From an uncultured Lachnospiraceae bacterium (lineage in GTDB: Bacteria; Bacillota; Clostridia; Lachnospirales; Lachnospiraceae): 59,122 nucleotides of DNA. The notes under the pieces are model-generated. The model was given only the letters and a program-made list of their open reading frames with translations, searched no databases and was not told the DNA's origin. The position numbers and the translations under genes were made by a program. This document shows positions 1 through 8,558 of this stretch, piece after piece; the first letter of the stretch is position 1; every line of letters begins with the position of its first letter. Location: NCBI GenBank assembly GCA_902785055.1, contig CACZXG010000002.1:19232-78353 (forward strand), read 5' to 3'.

Positions 1-699
1 CGCGGATTCATACATCCGGCGCAGATCCCGGTTGCTCTGCTCGCAGAGCGGATCGGGATCGAGGTTGATCATGTGGCCGTGGATGAAGTCGTAGGAAGGC
101 AGGCGCTGCAGGATTCGGTCGACCCGGCGGTAGCCGATGTGGCCGGGAAGGGTCAGGAGGACGTTAAAATCGTGGAGGGAGCGGATGCCTTTGAGGATCT
201 CTTTTTTGACAGCGCCCGGGAAGTACGGGGCGATGACGTCTGCAGCCCTGTTGGATGCATGGATATGGGCGGCAAGGTTCCGGCGGATCGGGTCGAGGCC
301 GTCTTCTTCGAGAAGGATCCGGTCGAATTCGCTTTCGATCTCTTCGTGGGAGACCCGGCCGCGCGCGGCGAGATCGTTGATGTAGCCGTGGCAGGCGCAG
401 TCAAGGGCGAAGTGGCACAGGAAGCCGCACAGGTAGGCGTAGTCTGCTCTGCGGGCGCCGCGGGCGAGGAATGTCCGGCCGGCCTGCGTGAAGTAGTCTT
501 TCCCGGTCAGGCGGTGCATCCGGCCGCCTTCCGCGTGGAGCGGGTGGTGGGAGAAGGGCTTGTAGTAGAAGAGCAGGTCCGGGCCGTGAAGACCGATGCT
601 GAACAGATCTTCTTCCTGAAGGAGAATATTTCTGGTTTTCTCCGGCAGGGCTTTCAGGACGTCCTGTCCGAAGCGGTAATGTGCATATGTTGAAGGCAT
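1..699 (-). CDS. Zinc-dependent phospholipase C-like protein (partial, C-terminus off the window)
   Basis: The reverse strand encodes a protein beginning MPSTYAHYRFGQDVL that stays open to the window edge (233 codons seen). The start at 699 follows a good AGGAG site. Histidine and aspartate motifs typical of the PF00882 zinc-dependent phospholipase C fold are visible: HYRFG near residue 7, a GLHGPDLLFYY segment near residue 36, and CGFLCHFALDCACHGY near residue 90. In Clostridia these proteins are mostly uncharacterised cytosolic family members rather than secreted toxins, and no signal peptide is seen here. The substrate is therefore unknown. A weaker frame on the forward strand over the same bases is antisense noise. 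Confidence 0.8.
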   Translation of the reverse strand, partial: MPSTYAHYRFGQDVLKALPEKTRNILLQEEDLFSIGLHGPDLLFYYKPFSHHPLHAEGGRMHRLTGKDYFTQAGRTFLARGARRADYAYLCGFLCHFALDCACHGYINDLAARGRVSHEEIESEFDRILLEEDGLDPIRRNLAAHIHASNRAADVIAPYFPGAVKKEILKGIRSLHDFNVLLTLPGHIGYRRVDRILQRLPSYDFIHGHMINLDPDPLCEQSNRDLRRMYESA

Positions 700-893
700 G
701 ACTTACTCCTTTGTTGTGACCGCGGAATCCTCAGAGCTTCGGCCGCCGCGAATGTGCAGCGCCGCTGTTGTGTGCTGATAACAATATTTTGATTACTGTG
801 CCGTCAATAATCAAGACATTTGGCCTCCCGGTGGCAAAAAAGAGAGAACTGTGGTAGGGTGGAGAAAAGTCAATTTACAAAAAGGAGAAGCTT
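700..893. other. Divergent gap between the phospholipase-like gene and xth
   Basis: A 194-bp gap with AT-rich central sequence where both genes must have promoters. I found no hexamer pair with a normal spacer that I would defend. Confidence 0.4.
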
Positions 894-1724
894 ATGCTCA
901 AACTGATATCCTGGAATATAGATTCCCTGAATGCGGCTCTGACGTCAGCGTCGCCGAGAGCGCAGCTGTCCAGGGATGTGTTGAATACGCTTAAGGGCGA
1001 AAATGCCGATATCATCGCGATTCAGGAGACGAAGCTGCCTGCCGCGGGTCCGTCCAGGAAGCATGTGGAGGCACTGGAGGAGTATTTTCCCGGCTATCAG
1101 GCCGAATGGGTGTGCTCGGAGCCGCCGGCGAGGAAGGGATACGCCGGAACTATGATCCTCTATAAGGAGGGGCTTGCGCTTCATAAGATCGTTCCGAGGA
1201 TCGGAGCCCCCGATACGATGGATGACGAGGGAAGGCTGATCGTCCTTGAGAGTGATGATTTTTACTTTGTGAATGTGTATACGCCGAACGCGGGCGACGG
1301 GCTTAAGAGGCTGAGCGAGCGGCAGGAGTGGGACAGGCTCTATGCCGATTATCTGGCTGAGCTGGATCAGAAGAAGCCCGTTATCGCATGCGGTGACTTC
1401 AATGTGGCGCACACGGAGATCGACCTGGCGCACCCCGAGAACAATCACATGTCTGCCGGGTTTACGGATGAAGAGAGGGAAGGATTCACAAATCTGCTCT
1501 CTAAGGGTTTCACTGATACTTTCCGGTTCGTGCACGGAGATGTGAAGGGCGTATATTCCTGGTGGGGACAGAGGATCCGGACCAGCAAGATCAATAACTC
1601 GGGATGGAGAATTGATTATTTCCTGGTGAGCGACCGCATCAAAGAGCAGGTCAAAAAATCGGAGATGATCGACTCCGGTCCCAGACAGGATCATACGCCG
1701 ATCCTGCTGGAGATTGACATCTGA
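894..1724 (+). CDS. xth: Exodeoxyribonuclease III (AP endonuclease family)
   Basis: A 276-residue protein of the exonuclease III / AP endonuclease family, which cuts DNA at abasic sites during base-excision repair. Motifs in order are SWNIDSLNA near residue 6, the metal-binding glutamate in IQETKL near residue 43, GDFNVAH, SWWGQR, WRIDYFLVS, and the catalytic C-terminal DHTPI. Length fits the family (about 250-280). The ATG follows AAGGAGAAGCTT. A DUF554 gene lies 89 bp downstream on the same strand. The second Asn and Gly of the canonical SWNVNGLRA segment read Asp and Ser here, which is a modest variation. Confidence 0.93.
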   Translation: MLKLISWNIDSLNAALTSASPRAQLSRDVLNTLKGENADIIAIQETKLPAAGPSRKHVEALEEYFPGYQAEWVCSEPPARKGYAGTMILYKEGLALHKIVPRIGAPDTMDDEGRLIVLESDDFYFVNVYTPNAGDGLKRLSERQEWDRLYADYLAELDQKKPVIACGDFNVAHTEIDLAHPENNHMSAGFTDEEREGFTNLLSKGFTDTFRFVHGDVKGVYSWWGQRIRTSKINNSGWRIDYFLVSDRIKEQVKKSEMIDSGPRQDHTPILLEIDI

Positions 1725-1813
1725 CACCAATGTAGTCAGAACCATGGAGACCGACATCTGACTTCAGGGAGTCAGAACTCAATAAGCAATAGATTTGTTG
1801 AAGGAAAAACTAA

Positions 1814-2539
1814 ATGATAGGACTTGGAACACTTATAAACAGCGGGGCGATCGTAGCCGGGGGACTGCTTGGAAATCTTACCGGCAAATTGTTCCGTCAG
1901 GATCAACAGGAATCGCTGAATAAAGCCTGCGGTATAAGCGTAATTTTTATTGCCATAGCCGGGGCCATGCAGGGAATGCTCGCAATTGACGGCGGTGCGA
2001 TCGCCAGCGGAAAATCTATGCTGGTCGTGCTGTGTCTGGCAGCAGGCACGATCATAGGGGAACTGATCGGGATAGAAAACGGCTTTGAGAGATTCGGGGA
2101 GTGGCTGAAAGTTAAGACCGGCAACAGCGGCGATGCAAGCTTCGTCAATGCTTTTGTCACGACGTCTCTGACAGTGTGCATCGGAGCGATGGCGATCGTC
2201 GGAGCTATTCAGGACGGAATACTGGGTGATTACTCCACGCTTGCGGTAAAATCGGTGCTGGACTTCATCATTGTGGCGGTCATGACGTCGTCCATGGGAA
2301 AAGGATGTGCTTTTTCCGCTATTCCGGTATTGGCTTTTGAGGGCAGCATAACGCTGCTCGCGAGACTGATCGCACCGATCATGACGGATATGGCGATCGC
2401 ATATCTTTCTTTGATCGGCTCGATCCTGATCTTCTGCGTGGGCGTTAATCTTGTCTGGGGGAAGAAGGTGCGGGTCGCGAATATGCTGCCGGCAGTATTG
2501 CTGGCGGTGTTGGCTGCCTATCTGCCCTGGAGCTGGTAA
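1814..2539 (+). CDS. DUF554 family membrane protein
   Basis: A 241-residue, strongly hydrophobic protein with about seven predicted membrane segments. It starts MIGLGTLINSGAIVAGGLLG, and glycine-rich segments such as LCLAAGTIIGELIGIE follow. This pattern matches the DUF554 (YdfK-like) family, whose function is not established; transporter roles have only been suggested. The ATG follows AAGGAAAAACTAA. It sits between xth and a D-Ala-D-Ala dipeptidase, with short gaps that allow co-transcription, but the neighbourhood does not point to a substrate. Confidence 0.85.
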   Translation: MIGLGTLINSGAIVAGGLLGNLTGKLFRQDQQESLNKACGISVIFIAIAGAMQGMLAIDGGAIASGKSMLVVLCLAAGTIIGELIGIENGFERFGEWLKVKTGNSGDASFVNAFVTTSLTVCIGAMAIVGAIQDGILGDYSTLAVKSVLDFIIVAVMTSSMGKGCAFSAIPVLAFEGSITLLARLIAPIMTDMAIAYLSLIGSILIFCVGVNLVWGKKVRVANMLPAVLLAVLAAYLPWSW

Positions 2540-2608
2540 TGGCGGTGCGCACAGCATATCTGAAAGGGCATTGATCGACCATAAGTGAATCGCATAGGTG
2601 ATTAAAGT

Positions 2609-3268
2609 ATGGAAAAAGATTATCAGAGAGAAGTGGAATTGAACGCGTCAGACTTTGTGCTGGTATCAGACTATGTGCCGGCTGTCATACAGGAGATCCG
2701 CTATCACTCCACTTATAATTTTGTGGGGGACCGGGTCGACGGATATGAGCAGCCCTGCGCGATCCTGACAAAAGAGGCTGCGAGAGCTCTCAAAGAGATC
2801 AGCAACAAATTGAATGTAATGGGGTACCGGATCAAAGTTTTTGACGCTTATCGCCCGGCTACCGCGGTCAGGCACTTTACCCTGTGGGGCGTGGATGATC
2901 TGGACCTGCGCATGAAGCCGTTCTTTTATCCGGATCTGGAGAAGCAGGAACTCTTCAGAAAAGGATATATCGCGAGCAAGTCGAGCCACAGCAGAGGAAG
3001 CACGATCGACCTGACGCTGCTCGATATGAAGACAGGCAAGGAAGTCGATATGGGGAGCCCCTTCGACTATTTCAGCGAGGTTTCTCATCCCGATTATAAA
3101 GGAGTTACGAAGGAACAGTATGAGAACAGGATGTTCCTGCAGGATATGATGGTCCGCGGAGGGTTCGAGCCGTACGACTGCGAGTGGTGGCATTTTACGC
3201 TGAGAGATGAGCCTTATCCGGATACATATTTTGACTTCCCTGTGTCGACGGAAGTACTGAAAAGGTGA
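2609..3268 (+). CDS. ddpX: D-alanyl-D-alanine dipeptidase (M15D, VanX/DdpX family)
   Basis: A 219-residue zinc peptidase that hydrolyses the D-Ala-D-Ala dipeptide. The family signatures are present: DAYRPATAV (substrate-binding arginine), SSHSRGSTIDL (the SxHxxGxxxD zinc motif with His and Asp), and CEWWHF (catalytic Glu and third zinc His). There is no signal peptide, so it is probably cytosolic. No vanH, vanA or vanRS neighbours are present, so a housekeeping peptidoglycan-recycling role is more likely than glycopeptide resistance. Length matches VanX/DdpX (about 200-230). The symbol is given by family similarity only. Confidence 0.85.
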   Translation: MEKDYQREVELNASDFVLVSDYVPAVIQEIRYHSTYNFVGDRVDGYEQPCAILTKEAARALKEISNKLNVMGYRIKVFDAYRPATAVRHFTLWGVDDLDLRMKPFFYPDLEKQELFRKGYIASKSSHSRGSTIDLTLLDMKTGKEVDMGSPFDYFSEVSHPDYKGVTKEQYENRMFLQDMMVRGGFEPYDCEWWHFTLRDEPYPDTYFDFPVSTEVLKR

Positions 3269-3333
3269 ACTGCCCGCCGCCCTAGAGGCGGGGTATCCTG
3301 CGATATTATTGATAAAATGAATAAACAGAAATC

Positions 3334-3386
3334 AAGCCGGTCCGGCCGCCCGCGCGGGGAAAGAACGCGGGCGGCCGGACCGGCTT
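3334..3386. terminator. Bidirectional intrinsic terminator
   Basis: A perfect 21-bp inverted repeat (3334-3354 with 3366-3386) around an 11-nt loop lies between the dipeptidase gene and the convergent permease gene. The stem is very GC-rich and is bounded by AA on one side and TT on the other, so it can stop transcripts from both directions. U-tracts are short on both strands. Confidence 0.8.
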
Positions 3387-3413
3387 TAATGATTTAAGAA
3401 ACAGGCAGTTGCT

Positions 3414-4676
3414 TTAGTGAAGGACCATATACATGATCACAGAGGCGATGGTGCTTGTGATACCGATCGCTGCCTCGAAGGGGATCAGCTTCATACGGTC
3501 GTTAATGGACAGGTTGACTGCGCCGCCCGTGGCGTGGAAGAAGGAGCCGTGGGGCAGGGAGTCGAGGACTGTCGCACCTGCGTGGATCATTGCTGCCGCC
3601 GCAAGCCCGGATACGCCGTTGGCGATAAGGGTGGGGGCAAAAGTCTGCGCGGCGACGGTTGCGCCTGCTGTTGTGGAAGCGGTAGCCGCTGCCATCAGGA
3701 TACCTGCGAGGGGCGCGAGAATGAAAGCGGGCATGTTCATTGCTTCCAGAACATTGGTGACATCATACTGGAGGGCGGAAGCTTTGATGATGCCCGCAAT
3801 CGTACCTGTACCGATCAGAAGGATGGATACGCCGATAACTTTGCTGAGGCCGAATTCCATGTATTCGACGCAGTGTTTGATCTTGCCGGTTGCCAGCATG
3901 CTCACAAAACCGCCGACGGGGAGGGCGATCAGGGGATCGATCGCGATGCCTGCGATGGGGCGGAGGGCCAGCATGATGATCACGACAACGGGACCCAGGA
4001 CAGCGGGACCGAAGCCGGGGAGGTTCTTCTCGCCGGAGCCCTCAATGTCGGAAGAGGAGATTGCGTCGCCGCTCTTTTTGCACAGCAGGGAGGCGAGGAA
4101 GATCGCCATAACAAGCGCAAAGAGTGCAGGGACGAAGTTTCTCATCATGACAGCTGTCAGATCCTGCTCAAAAGCTTCGGAGACAGCGATCGTGTTGGGG
4201 TTGGGCGAAATGATGTTTCCGGCCTTGCCGCCGCCGATCATCGCGATGAGGATCCCGCTCTTGGAGAGGTTTGCTCTTTTGCCGATCGCAAGGGCAATAG
4301 GGGCGACCGTGATGACAGAGATATCGATGAATACGCCGACTGCGCAGATGATCATGGTTGCGATCGCGATCGCCGCGACGGCTCTTTTTTCACCGAGTTT
4401 TTCGACGATGGTCTCGGCGATCTTCTCCGCCGAGCCGGTCTTGATCAGCGCGCCGGCCAGAATACCGCTGGTCAGGATCCTCAGGATCGAGGACATCATA
4501 GATCCGGCGCCGCTTACCATAGTGCTTACTGTTGTAGCGAGTCCGCCTCCGCCGATCAGGCCGCCGATCAGCGCGCCGAGGATCAGGCTGTATGCGGGCT
4601 GTACTTTTCTGATGATCAAAACAATTGCAATAACGAGACCGATTATAGCTCCTATTGTTGTGAATTGTGCCTCCAT
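3414..4676 (-). CDS. GntP family permease (gluconate/glycerate-type H+ symporter)
   Basis: A 420-residue polytopic membrane protein with about twelve hydrophobic segments. It carries the GntP-family loop GNIISPNPNTIAVSEAF in the middle and a C-terminal GATVLDSLPHGSFFHATGGAV segment. GntP members import gluconate or related sugar acids, including glycerate. It lies 89 bp downstream of a glycerate kinase gene on the same strand, which points to glycerate as the substrate; this is inference from context. Start at 4676 follows GAAAGGAATAAATC. The long open frames on the opposite strand here are antisense shadows. Confidence 0.88.
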   Translation of the reverse strand: MEAQFTTIGAIIGLVIAIVLIIRKVQPAYSLILGALIGGLIGGGGLATTVSTMVSGAGSMMSSILRILTSGILAGALIKTGSAEKIAETIVEKLGEKRAVAAIAIATMIICAVGVFIDISVITVAPIALAIGKRANLSKSGILIAMIGGGKAGNIISPNPNTIAVSEAFEQDLTAVMMRNFVPALFALVMAIFLASLLCKKSGDAISSSDIEGSGEKNLPGFGPAVLGPVVVIIMLALRPIAGIAIDPLIALPVGGFVSMLATGKIKHCVEYMEFGLSKVIGVSILLIGTGTIAGIIKASALQYDVTNVLEAMNMPAFILAPLAGILMAAATASTTAGATVAAQTFAPTLIANGVSGLAAAAMIHAGATVLDSLPHGSFFHATGGAVNLSINDRMKLIPFEAAIGITSTIASVIMYMVLH

Positions 4677-4765
4677 GATTTATTCCTTTCTGTGAAGACC
4701 CGTATATCCGGGTGATGAAAACGGAAGAGTTGTATATTAGCGGAAGGGACCGGCTTGCCCCAAAA

Positions 4766-5902
4766 TTACAGCTTCATGCCTACGCGTACCATGCGGAACA
4801 TGCGGATCGCGCCCTTGTAATAGAGATCCTCTGCGTTGTCCAGAGCCTTGGCAAGCGCCATGGGACCATCGACGGTCGTCATGATGGAGTCGATGCCGTG
4901 CTCGTAGATCTGTTCGTAGCCCTTGCCGAGTCCGCCGCAAAGCGCTGTCACAGGGATGTTGTGCTTTTTCGCGCGGTCGCCTACGCCCTGCATTACTTTG
5001 CCAAAACAGCTCTGCCAGTCAGTTCTTCCCTCACCGGTGACGATCAGGTCCGCATTCTCGATCAGGCTGTCGAAATCGATCAGGTCAAGAACTGTCTCGA
5101 TGCCGGATTTCATCTCAGCGTCCAGGAAGATCTTCAGAGCCGCGCCGAGTCCGCCTGCCGCGCCTGTGCCGGGCGTATCGTCAGGATTGACGCCGAATTC
5201 TCTGATGATCACATCGCGGTAGTGGCACATGCCCTTTTCGAGCTGGTCCAGGATCTCAGGGGTGCCGCCTTTCTGCTTGCCGAAAGTGTAGGTCGCGCCG
5301 TCCTTGCCGCAGAGAGGATTGGTGACGTCGCACATAACTGTGAAATGTGCTTTTTTGACATTCTCGTCGAGGCCGCTCATGTCGATGTGAGCTACTTTCT
5401 CGAGGTCGCTTCCTTTGCCTTCCAGAGCATTTCCGTCCTTATCGAGGAAGCGGATGCCCAGGGCGCTCGCAAAGCCCATGCCGCCGTCATTTGTGGCGGA
5501 GCCGCCGATCGCGATCGAGATATCTGTGAAGCCCGCGTCTACAATGGCCTTCACCAGCTCGCCGGTTCCGTAAGTTGTCGTGTTGAGCGGGTTCCTAAGT
5601 TCTTCGGGAACCATGGGGAGACCGGAGGCCTGCGCCATCTCCAGAACCGCTTCCGTCTCGCTGAGCTTGCCGTAGTAAGCGATCGCGTCTTCCATTAAAG
5701 GTCCGTGAACAGGCACATACACTTTTTTGCCCTTTCTGGCCAGGATCACCGCGTCTGTGGTTCCCTCGCCGCCGTCCGCGACCGGAACGCCGACCGTCTC
5801 GCAGGGGCCGAACACTTCGTGTGCCGCCTTGGTGAGGAATTCTACGGTCTGTTCGCTGCTGACTGTTCCCTTAAAAGAATCTGATGCAAATACAAGTTTC
5901 AT
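4766..5902 (-). CDS. Glycerate kinase (glycerate 2-kinase, GarK/GlxK family)
   Basis: A 378-residue protein of the type-1 glycerate kinase family, which phosphorylates D-glycerate to a phosphoglycerate that enters glycolysis. Signatures include the N-terminal SDSFKGTVSSEQ, VADGGEGTTDA, IGGSATNDGGMGFASALG near the middle, and TGEGRTDWQSCFGKV near the C-terminus. Length matches the family (about 370-390). The ATG follows AAAGGAGGGCAAC. It is followed by a GntP permease and preceded by a CdaR-like regulator, all on the minus strand, so the three probably form an uptake and use module. Confidence 0.93.
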   Translation of the reverse strand: MKLVFASDSFKGTVSSEQTVEFLTKAAHEVFGPCETVGVPVADGGEGTTDAVILARKGKKVYVPVHGPLMEDAIAYYGKLSETEAVLEMAQASGLPMVPEELRNPLNTTTYGTGELVKAIVDAGFTDISIAIGGSATNDGGMGFASALGIRFLDKDGNALEGKGSDLEKVAHIDMSGLDENVKKAHFTVMCDVTNPLCGKDGATYTFGKQKGGTPEILDQLEKGMCHYRDVIIREFGVNPDDTPGTGAAGGLGAALKIFLDAEMKSGIETVLDLIDFDSLIENADLIVTGEGRTDWQSCFGKVMQGVGDRAKKHNIPVTALCGGLGKGYEQIYEHGIDSIMTTVDGPMALAKALDNAEDLYYKGAIRMFRMVRVGMKL

Positions 5903-6078
5903 GTTGCCCTCCTTTTTGTTTTGCTATACCAAATGCCTTTTTTCTCTTTCCGCATTTCATCACTGCCTGTCAAAACAGTGACGACCGCTTTGTTTATTGA
6001 GGTTTTTCGTGATCTCTCTTTGATCTGTATTAAGAATACTGTCAGTGTGTGGATTTTTGTAGATTCGTACACAATAAA

Positions 6079-6123
6079 AAGAACACACGATATTTGTATT
6101 TAAAATACAAAACGTGTGTTCTT
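6079..6123 (-). terminator. Terminator-like palindrome downstream of the CdaR-type regulator
   Basis: An 11-bp inverted repeat, AAGAACACACG with CGTGTGTTCTT, encloses a second near-perfect repeat (TTTGTATT with AATACAAA), giving a 45-nt hairpin. On the minus strand the hairpin is followed by TTCTTTTTATTG, as expected for a terminator of the regulator gene. It lies 177-221 bp upstream of the glycerate kinase start, so an operator role is an alternative. Confidence 0.65.
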
Positions 6124-6149
6124 GAGGACGTATTATTTCTGTGCGGGCT

Positions 6150-7286
6150 CTATTTTGCCAGATAAATGTATAAGAGCTCCATAAATCCTCTGTCCAGCGA
6201 ACGCTCCAGAGGATCTACGCCGAGCATGTCCTTGAATTTGTTGTAGCGGTAGATCAGGGTGTTTTTGTGAATGTAAAGTTTGGCAGCCGACTCGGAGAGA
6301 TTGTAATTGGTTTCCTCAAAGGCCCGCATCATCTCGATGAACTGCTGCTTGCTTTCCTCCGGCATCTGCTGCCCATAGATGATAAAAGCTCTCTGCAGTT
6401 CCTGGCGGGGGATCAGAGTCCGGAAGTATTCCCGGACATAGTCGTTAAAAAAAACGATCTCGTCAGGTTCCCGAAGGTGGGACTCAAGCCATTTGCAATG
6501 GCGGTAAGTGTAATAATACTGAGTGAAGGAGGTTTGGAGCGATCCGACATAGAAGACGGCTCGCGCGCCTTTGTTGTGCAGCCAGTTCCTGATGTGCTCA
6601 AGGTACTCAGTGAGTTCCTCCCTGTAATCGACGAAGTTCTTCCTGCCATTGAGCTTTACCGTCTTGTAGACCAGCAGATGCGTCTCATCCAGAACAGCGC
6701 TGAAGTCCTGGACCCAGTGTCCCTTTCCGCGCCGCAGCTCTTCGAGGGCTTCCTCCGGGCCGGGCAGGTTCGCATTCGCACCTGTGAGACGGCATACGAT
6801 CGAAACCCGGACCAGCGACTCGTCGAGTCCCAACTGCCTTGCGATCCCCCTCAGCTCCGAGGAATCCGCGAACTCCTTCTGTGTCAAAATATTGAGAAAG
6901 TGCTCTTTCCTGTTCCTGCGCAGTCGGATCTCTTCCTGCTGTTTTTCGTAGCGGAGCATGGTCTCCATGGCGAGCCTTGTGATCAGCGCGACTTCGTGGA
7001 TCCTGTCAGGATCACCGGTCACGCCGATGACGCCTTCCTTGCGCCCCTGGTGAGTGATCGCCATATTGATGCCGGGCAGAACGCCGGGGAATTCTTTCTC
7101 ATCCCGGATCACGATCATATCCTGTTCGCCGTGAATGATCCGGTCCGCCACTTCGTGATAAGTGCCGACCCTCGCGGGATCGCGGCTGGCGATGATCACG
7201 CCGTTCTCATTCATGATATTGATGTTGTATTCTGTGTACTGTGTGAGCCGTTCGATGAATTTTCTCGCCAGTTCGGGTTCGATCAT
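6150..7286 (-). CDS. CdaR-type sugar-diacid transcriptional regulator
   Basis: A 378-residue regulator. The N-terminal ~130 residues (from MIEPELARKFIERLTQY) match the sugar-diacid recognition domain, with GVIIASRDPARVGTYHE and GVIGVTGDPDRI. The C-terminus carries a PucR-type helix-turn-helix (LSESAAKLYIHKNTLIYRYNKF). In E. coli CdaR activates glycerate, galactarate and glucarate genes. Position upstream of a glycerate kinase and a GntP permease supports control of that module. The start at 7286 is chosen because AAGGAAGTGTCCC precedes it and the domain begins there; a longer frame to 7457 adds 57 residues without family features. Confidence 0.88.
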   Translation of the reverse strand: MIEPELARKFIERLTQYTEYNINIMNENGVIIASRDPARVGTYHEVADRIIHGEQDMIVIRDEKEFPGVLPGINMAITHQGRKEGVIGVTGDPDRIHEVALITRLAMETMLRYEKQQEEIRLRRNRKEHFLNILTQKEFADSSELRGIARQLGLDESLVRVSIVCRLTGANANLPGPEEALEELRRGKGHWVQDFSAVLDETHLLVYKTVKLNGRKNFVDYREELTEYLEHIRNWLHNKGARAVFYVGSLQTSFTQYYYTYRHCKWLESHLREPDEIVFFNDYVREYFRTLIPRQELQRAFIIYGQQMPEESKQQFIEMMRAFEETNYNLSESAAKLYIHKNTLIYRYNKFKDMLGVDPLERSLDRGFMELLYIYLAK

Positions 7287-7487
7287 GGGACACTTCCTTA
7301 TCCGGCAGCCTTCGCCGCCTCTTATCCGGGTCTGATAACCATATAAATGATTATATACCGCGCAGGGCCTGCAATGAGCACAAAATAGTGCATAAAACTC
7401 CTGATTTTGTCTATTGCATAAGCGGGCGATCCGTTCTAAGATTACCTGGATTGTCAAATTGATATTGAATATAAAGGAGTATGTTTT

Positions 7488-8459
7488 ATGAGTTCGGATA
7501 CAATACAGACAGCCTCCGGGAAGGACAGAGTGATCTGGGCATGGTTTCCGGTGACGCTTCTTACAGCGATTTTCTGCTGCGTGCTGTGGGGCAGCGCTTC
7601 CCCGGCGATCAAGATCGCATATGAGCTGTTTAAGATCGGCCCGGAAGATACCGCGTCGAGGATCATGCTGGCGGGCGCCAGATTTATGATCGCGGGAGTG
7701 ATGACGATTCTGTTTGGCTCTCTTTTGGCACGTAAGTTCCTGCTCCCTAAGAAGGAGTCATGGAAGAATGTCCTGGTCCTGTCACTGGTGCAGACGGTGG
7801 GACAGTATTATTTCTTCTTTATGGCGCTGGCGAACACGTCAGGCGTGCGCGGATCGATCATCAACGCGTCGGGCAACTTTATCGCGATCCTGTTCGCGGT
7901 CTATATCTTCCATTTTGAGAAGATGACGCTCAAGAAGTTCGCGGGCTGCCTCGTCGGATTTGCCGGAATCCTTCTGATCCTCGGAGGCGGGCAGGCGCTC
8001 ATGGAAGGCGGGCGTGTGACGCTTGCCGGCGAAGGCGCGATGCTGGCGGCTGATTTCTTCTATGCGGCATCCGGCTGCCTGATCAAAATATTCTCGAGGG
8101 ACGAAAACCCGGTCGCCCTGAGCGGCTACCAGTTCCTGATCGGCGGCGTGATCCTGTACGCGATCGGATCGCTGATGGGCGGACAGCTTGTATTCTATAC
8201 GGCAAGCTGCGCGCTGAACCTGCTCTATATGGGCTTCATTTCCGCGGGCGCTTACACGCTCTGGGGCGTCCTGCTCAAGTACAACCCGGTCAGCCGTGTA
8301 TCGATCCTTGGGTTTGTCAATCCCGTGATGGGTGTTCTGCTCTCGGCTTTGTTCCTGGGAGAGGGCAGGGAGGCGTTCTCCCTGACAGGACTCCTCGCTC
8401 TGCTCCTTGTCAGCGCGGGCATTGTGATCGTCAATACATCCGAAAAGTCCATAAATTGA
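7488..8459 (+). CDS. EamA/DMT family transporter
   Basis: A 323-residue membrane protein with about ten hydrophobic segments in two repeated halves, the layout of EamA (drug/metabolite transporter) proteins. The first half has CCVLWGSASPAIKIAYELF and the second a similar GYQFLIGGVILYAIGSL region. Such proteins usually export metabolites or amino acids, but the substrate cannot be read here. The ATG follows AAAGGAGTATGTTTT. It is divergent from the CdaR-type regulator with a 201-bp gap, so shared control is possible. Confidence 0.88.
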   Translation: MSSDTIQTASGKDRVIWAWFPVTLLTAIFCCVLWGSASPAIKIAYELFKIGPEDTASRIMLAGARFMIAGVMTILFGSLLARKFLLPKKESWKNVLVLSLVQTVGQYYFFFMALANTSGVRGSIINASGNFIAILFAVYIFHFEKMTLKKFAGCLVGFAGILLILGGGQALMEGGRVTLAGEGAMLAADFFYAASGCLIKIFSRDENPVALSGYQFLIGGVILYAIGSLMGGQLVFYTASCALNLLYMGFISAGAYTLWGVLLKYNPVSRVSILGFVNPVMGVLLSALFLGEGREAFSLTGLLALLLVSAGIVIVNTSEKSIN

Positions 8460-8558
8460 TAGTTTTAAGATATTACTAAATTGCGGGCATAATGCGATAC
8501 TAATTTGTAGAGAGATGTTTAATGCAAGGCAATATTTTGCCGGAATAGGAGGTCCGCA

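Noticed and set aside
2609-3268. Vancomycin-resistance gene vanX
   Set aside because: The family match is good, but no vanH, vanA, vanR or vanS gene is near, so resistance is not supported.
3417-4715. Two long plus-strand frames opposite the GntP permease
   Set aside because: Their composition (Asp/Gly/Arg-rich or Ile/Ala/Pro-rich) is typical of antisense translation; the minus-strand permease explains the bases.
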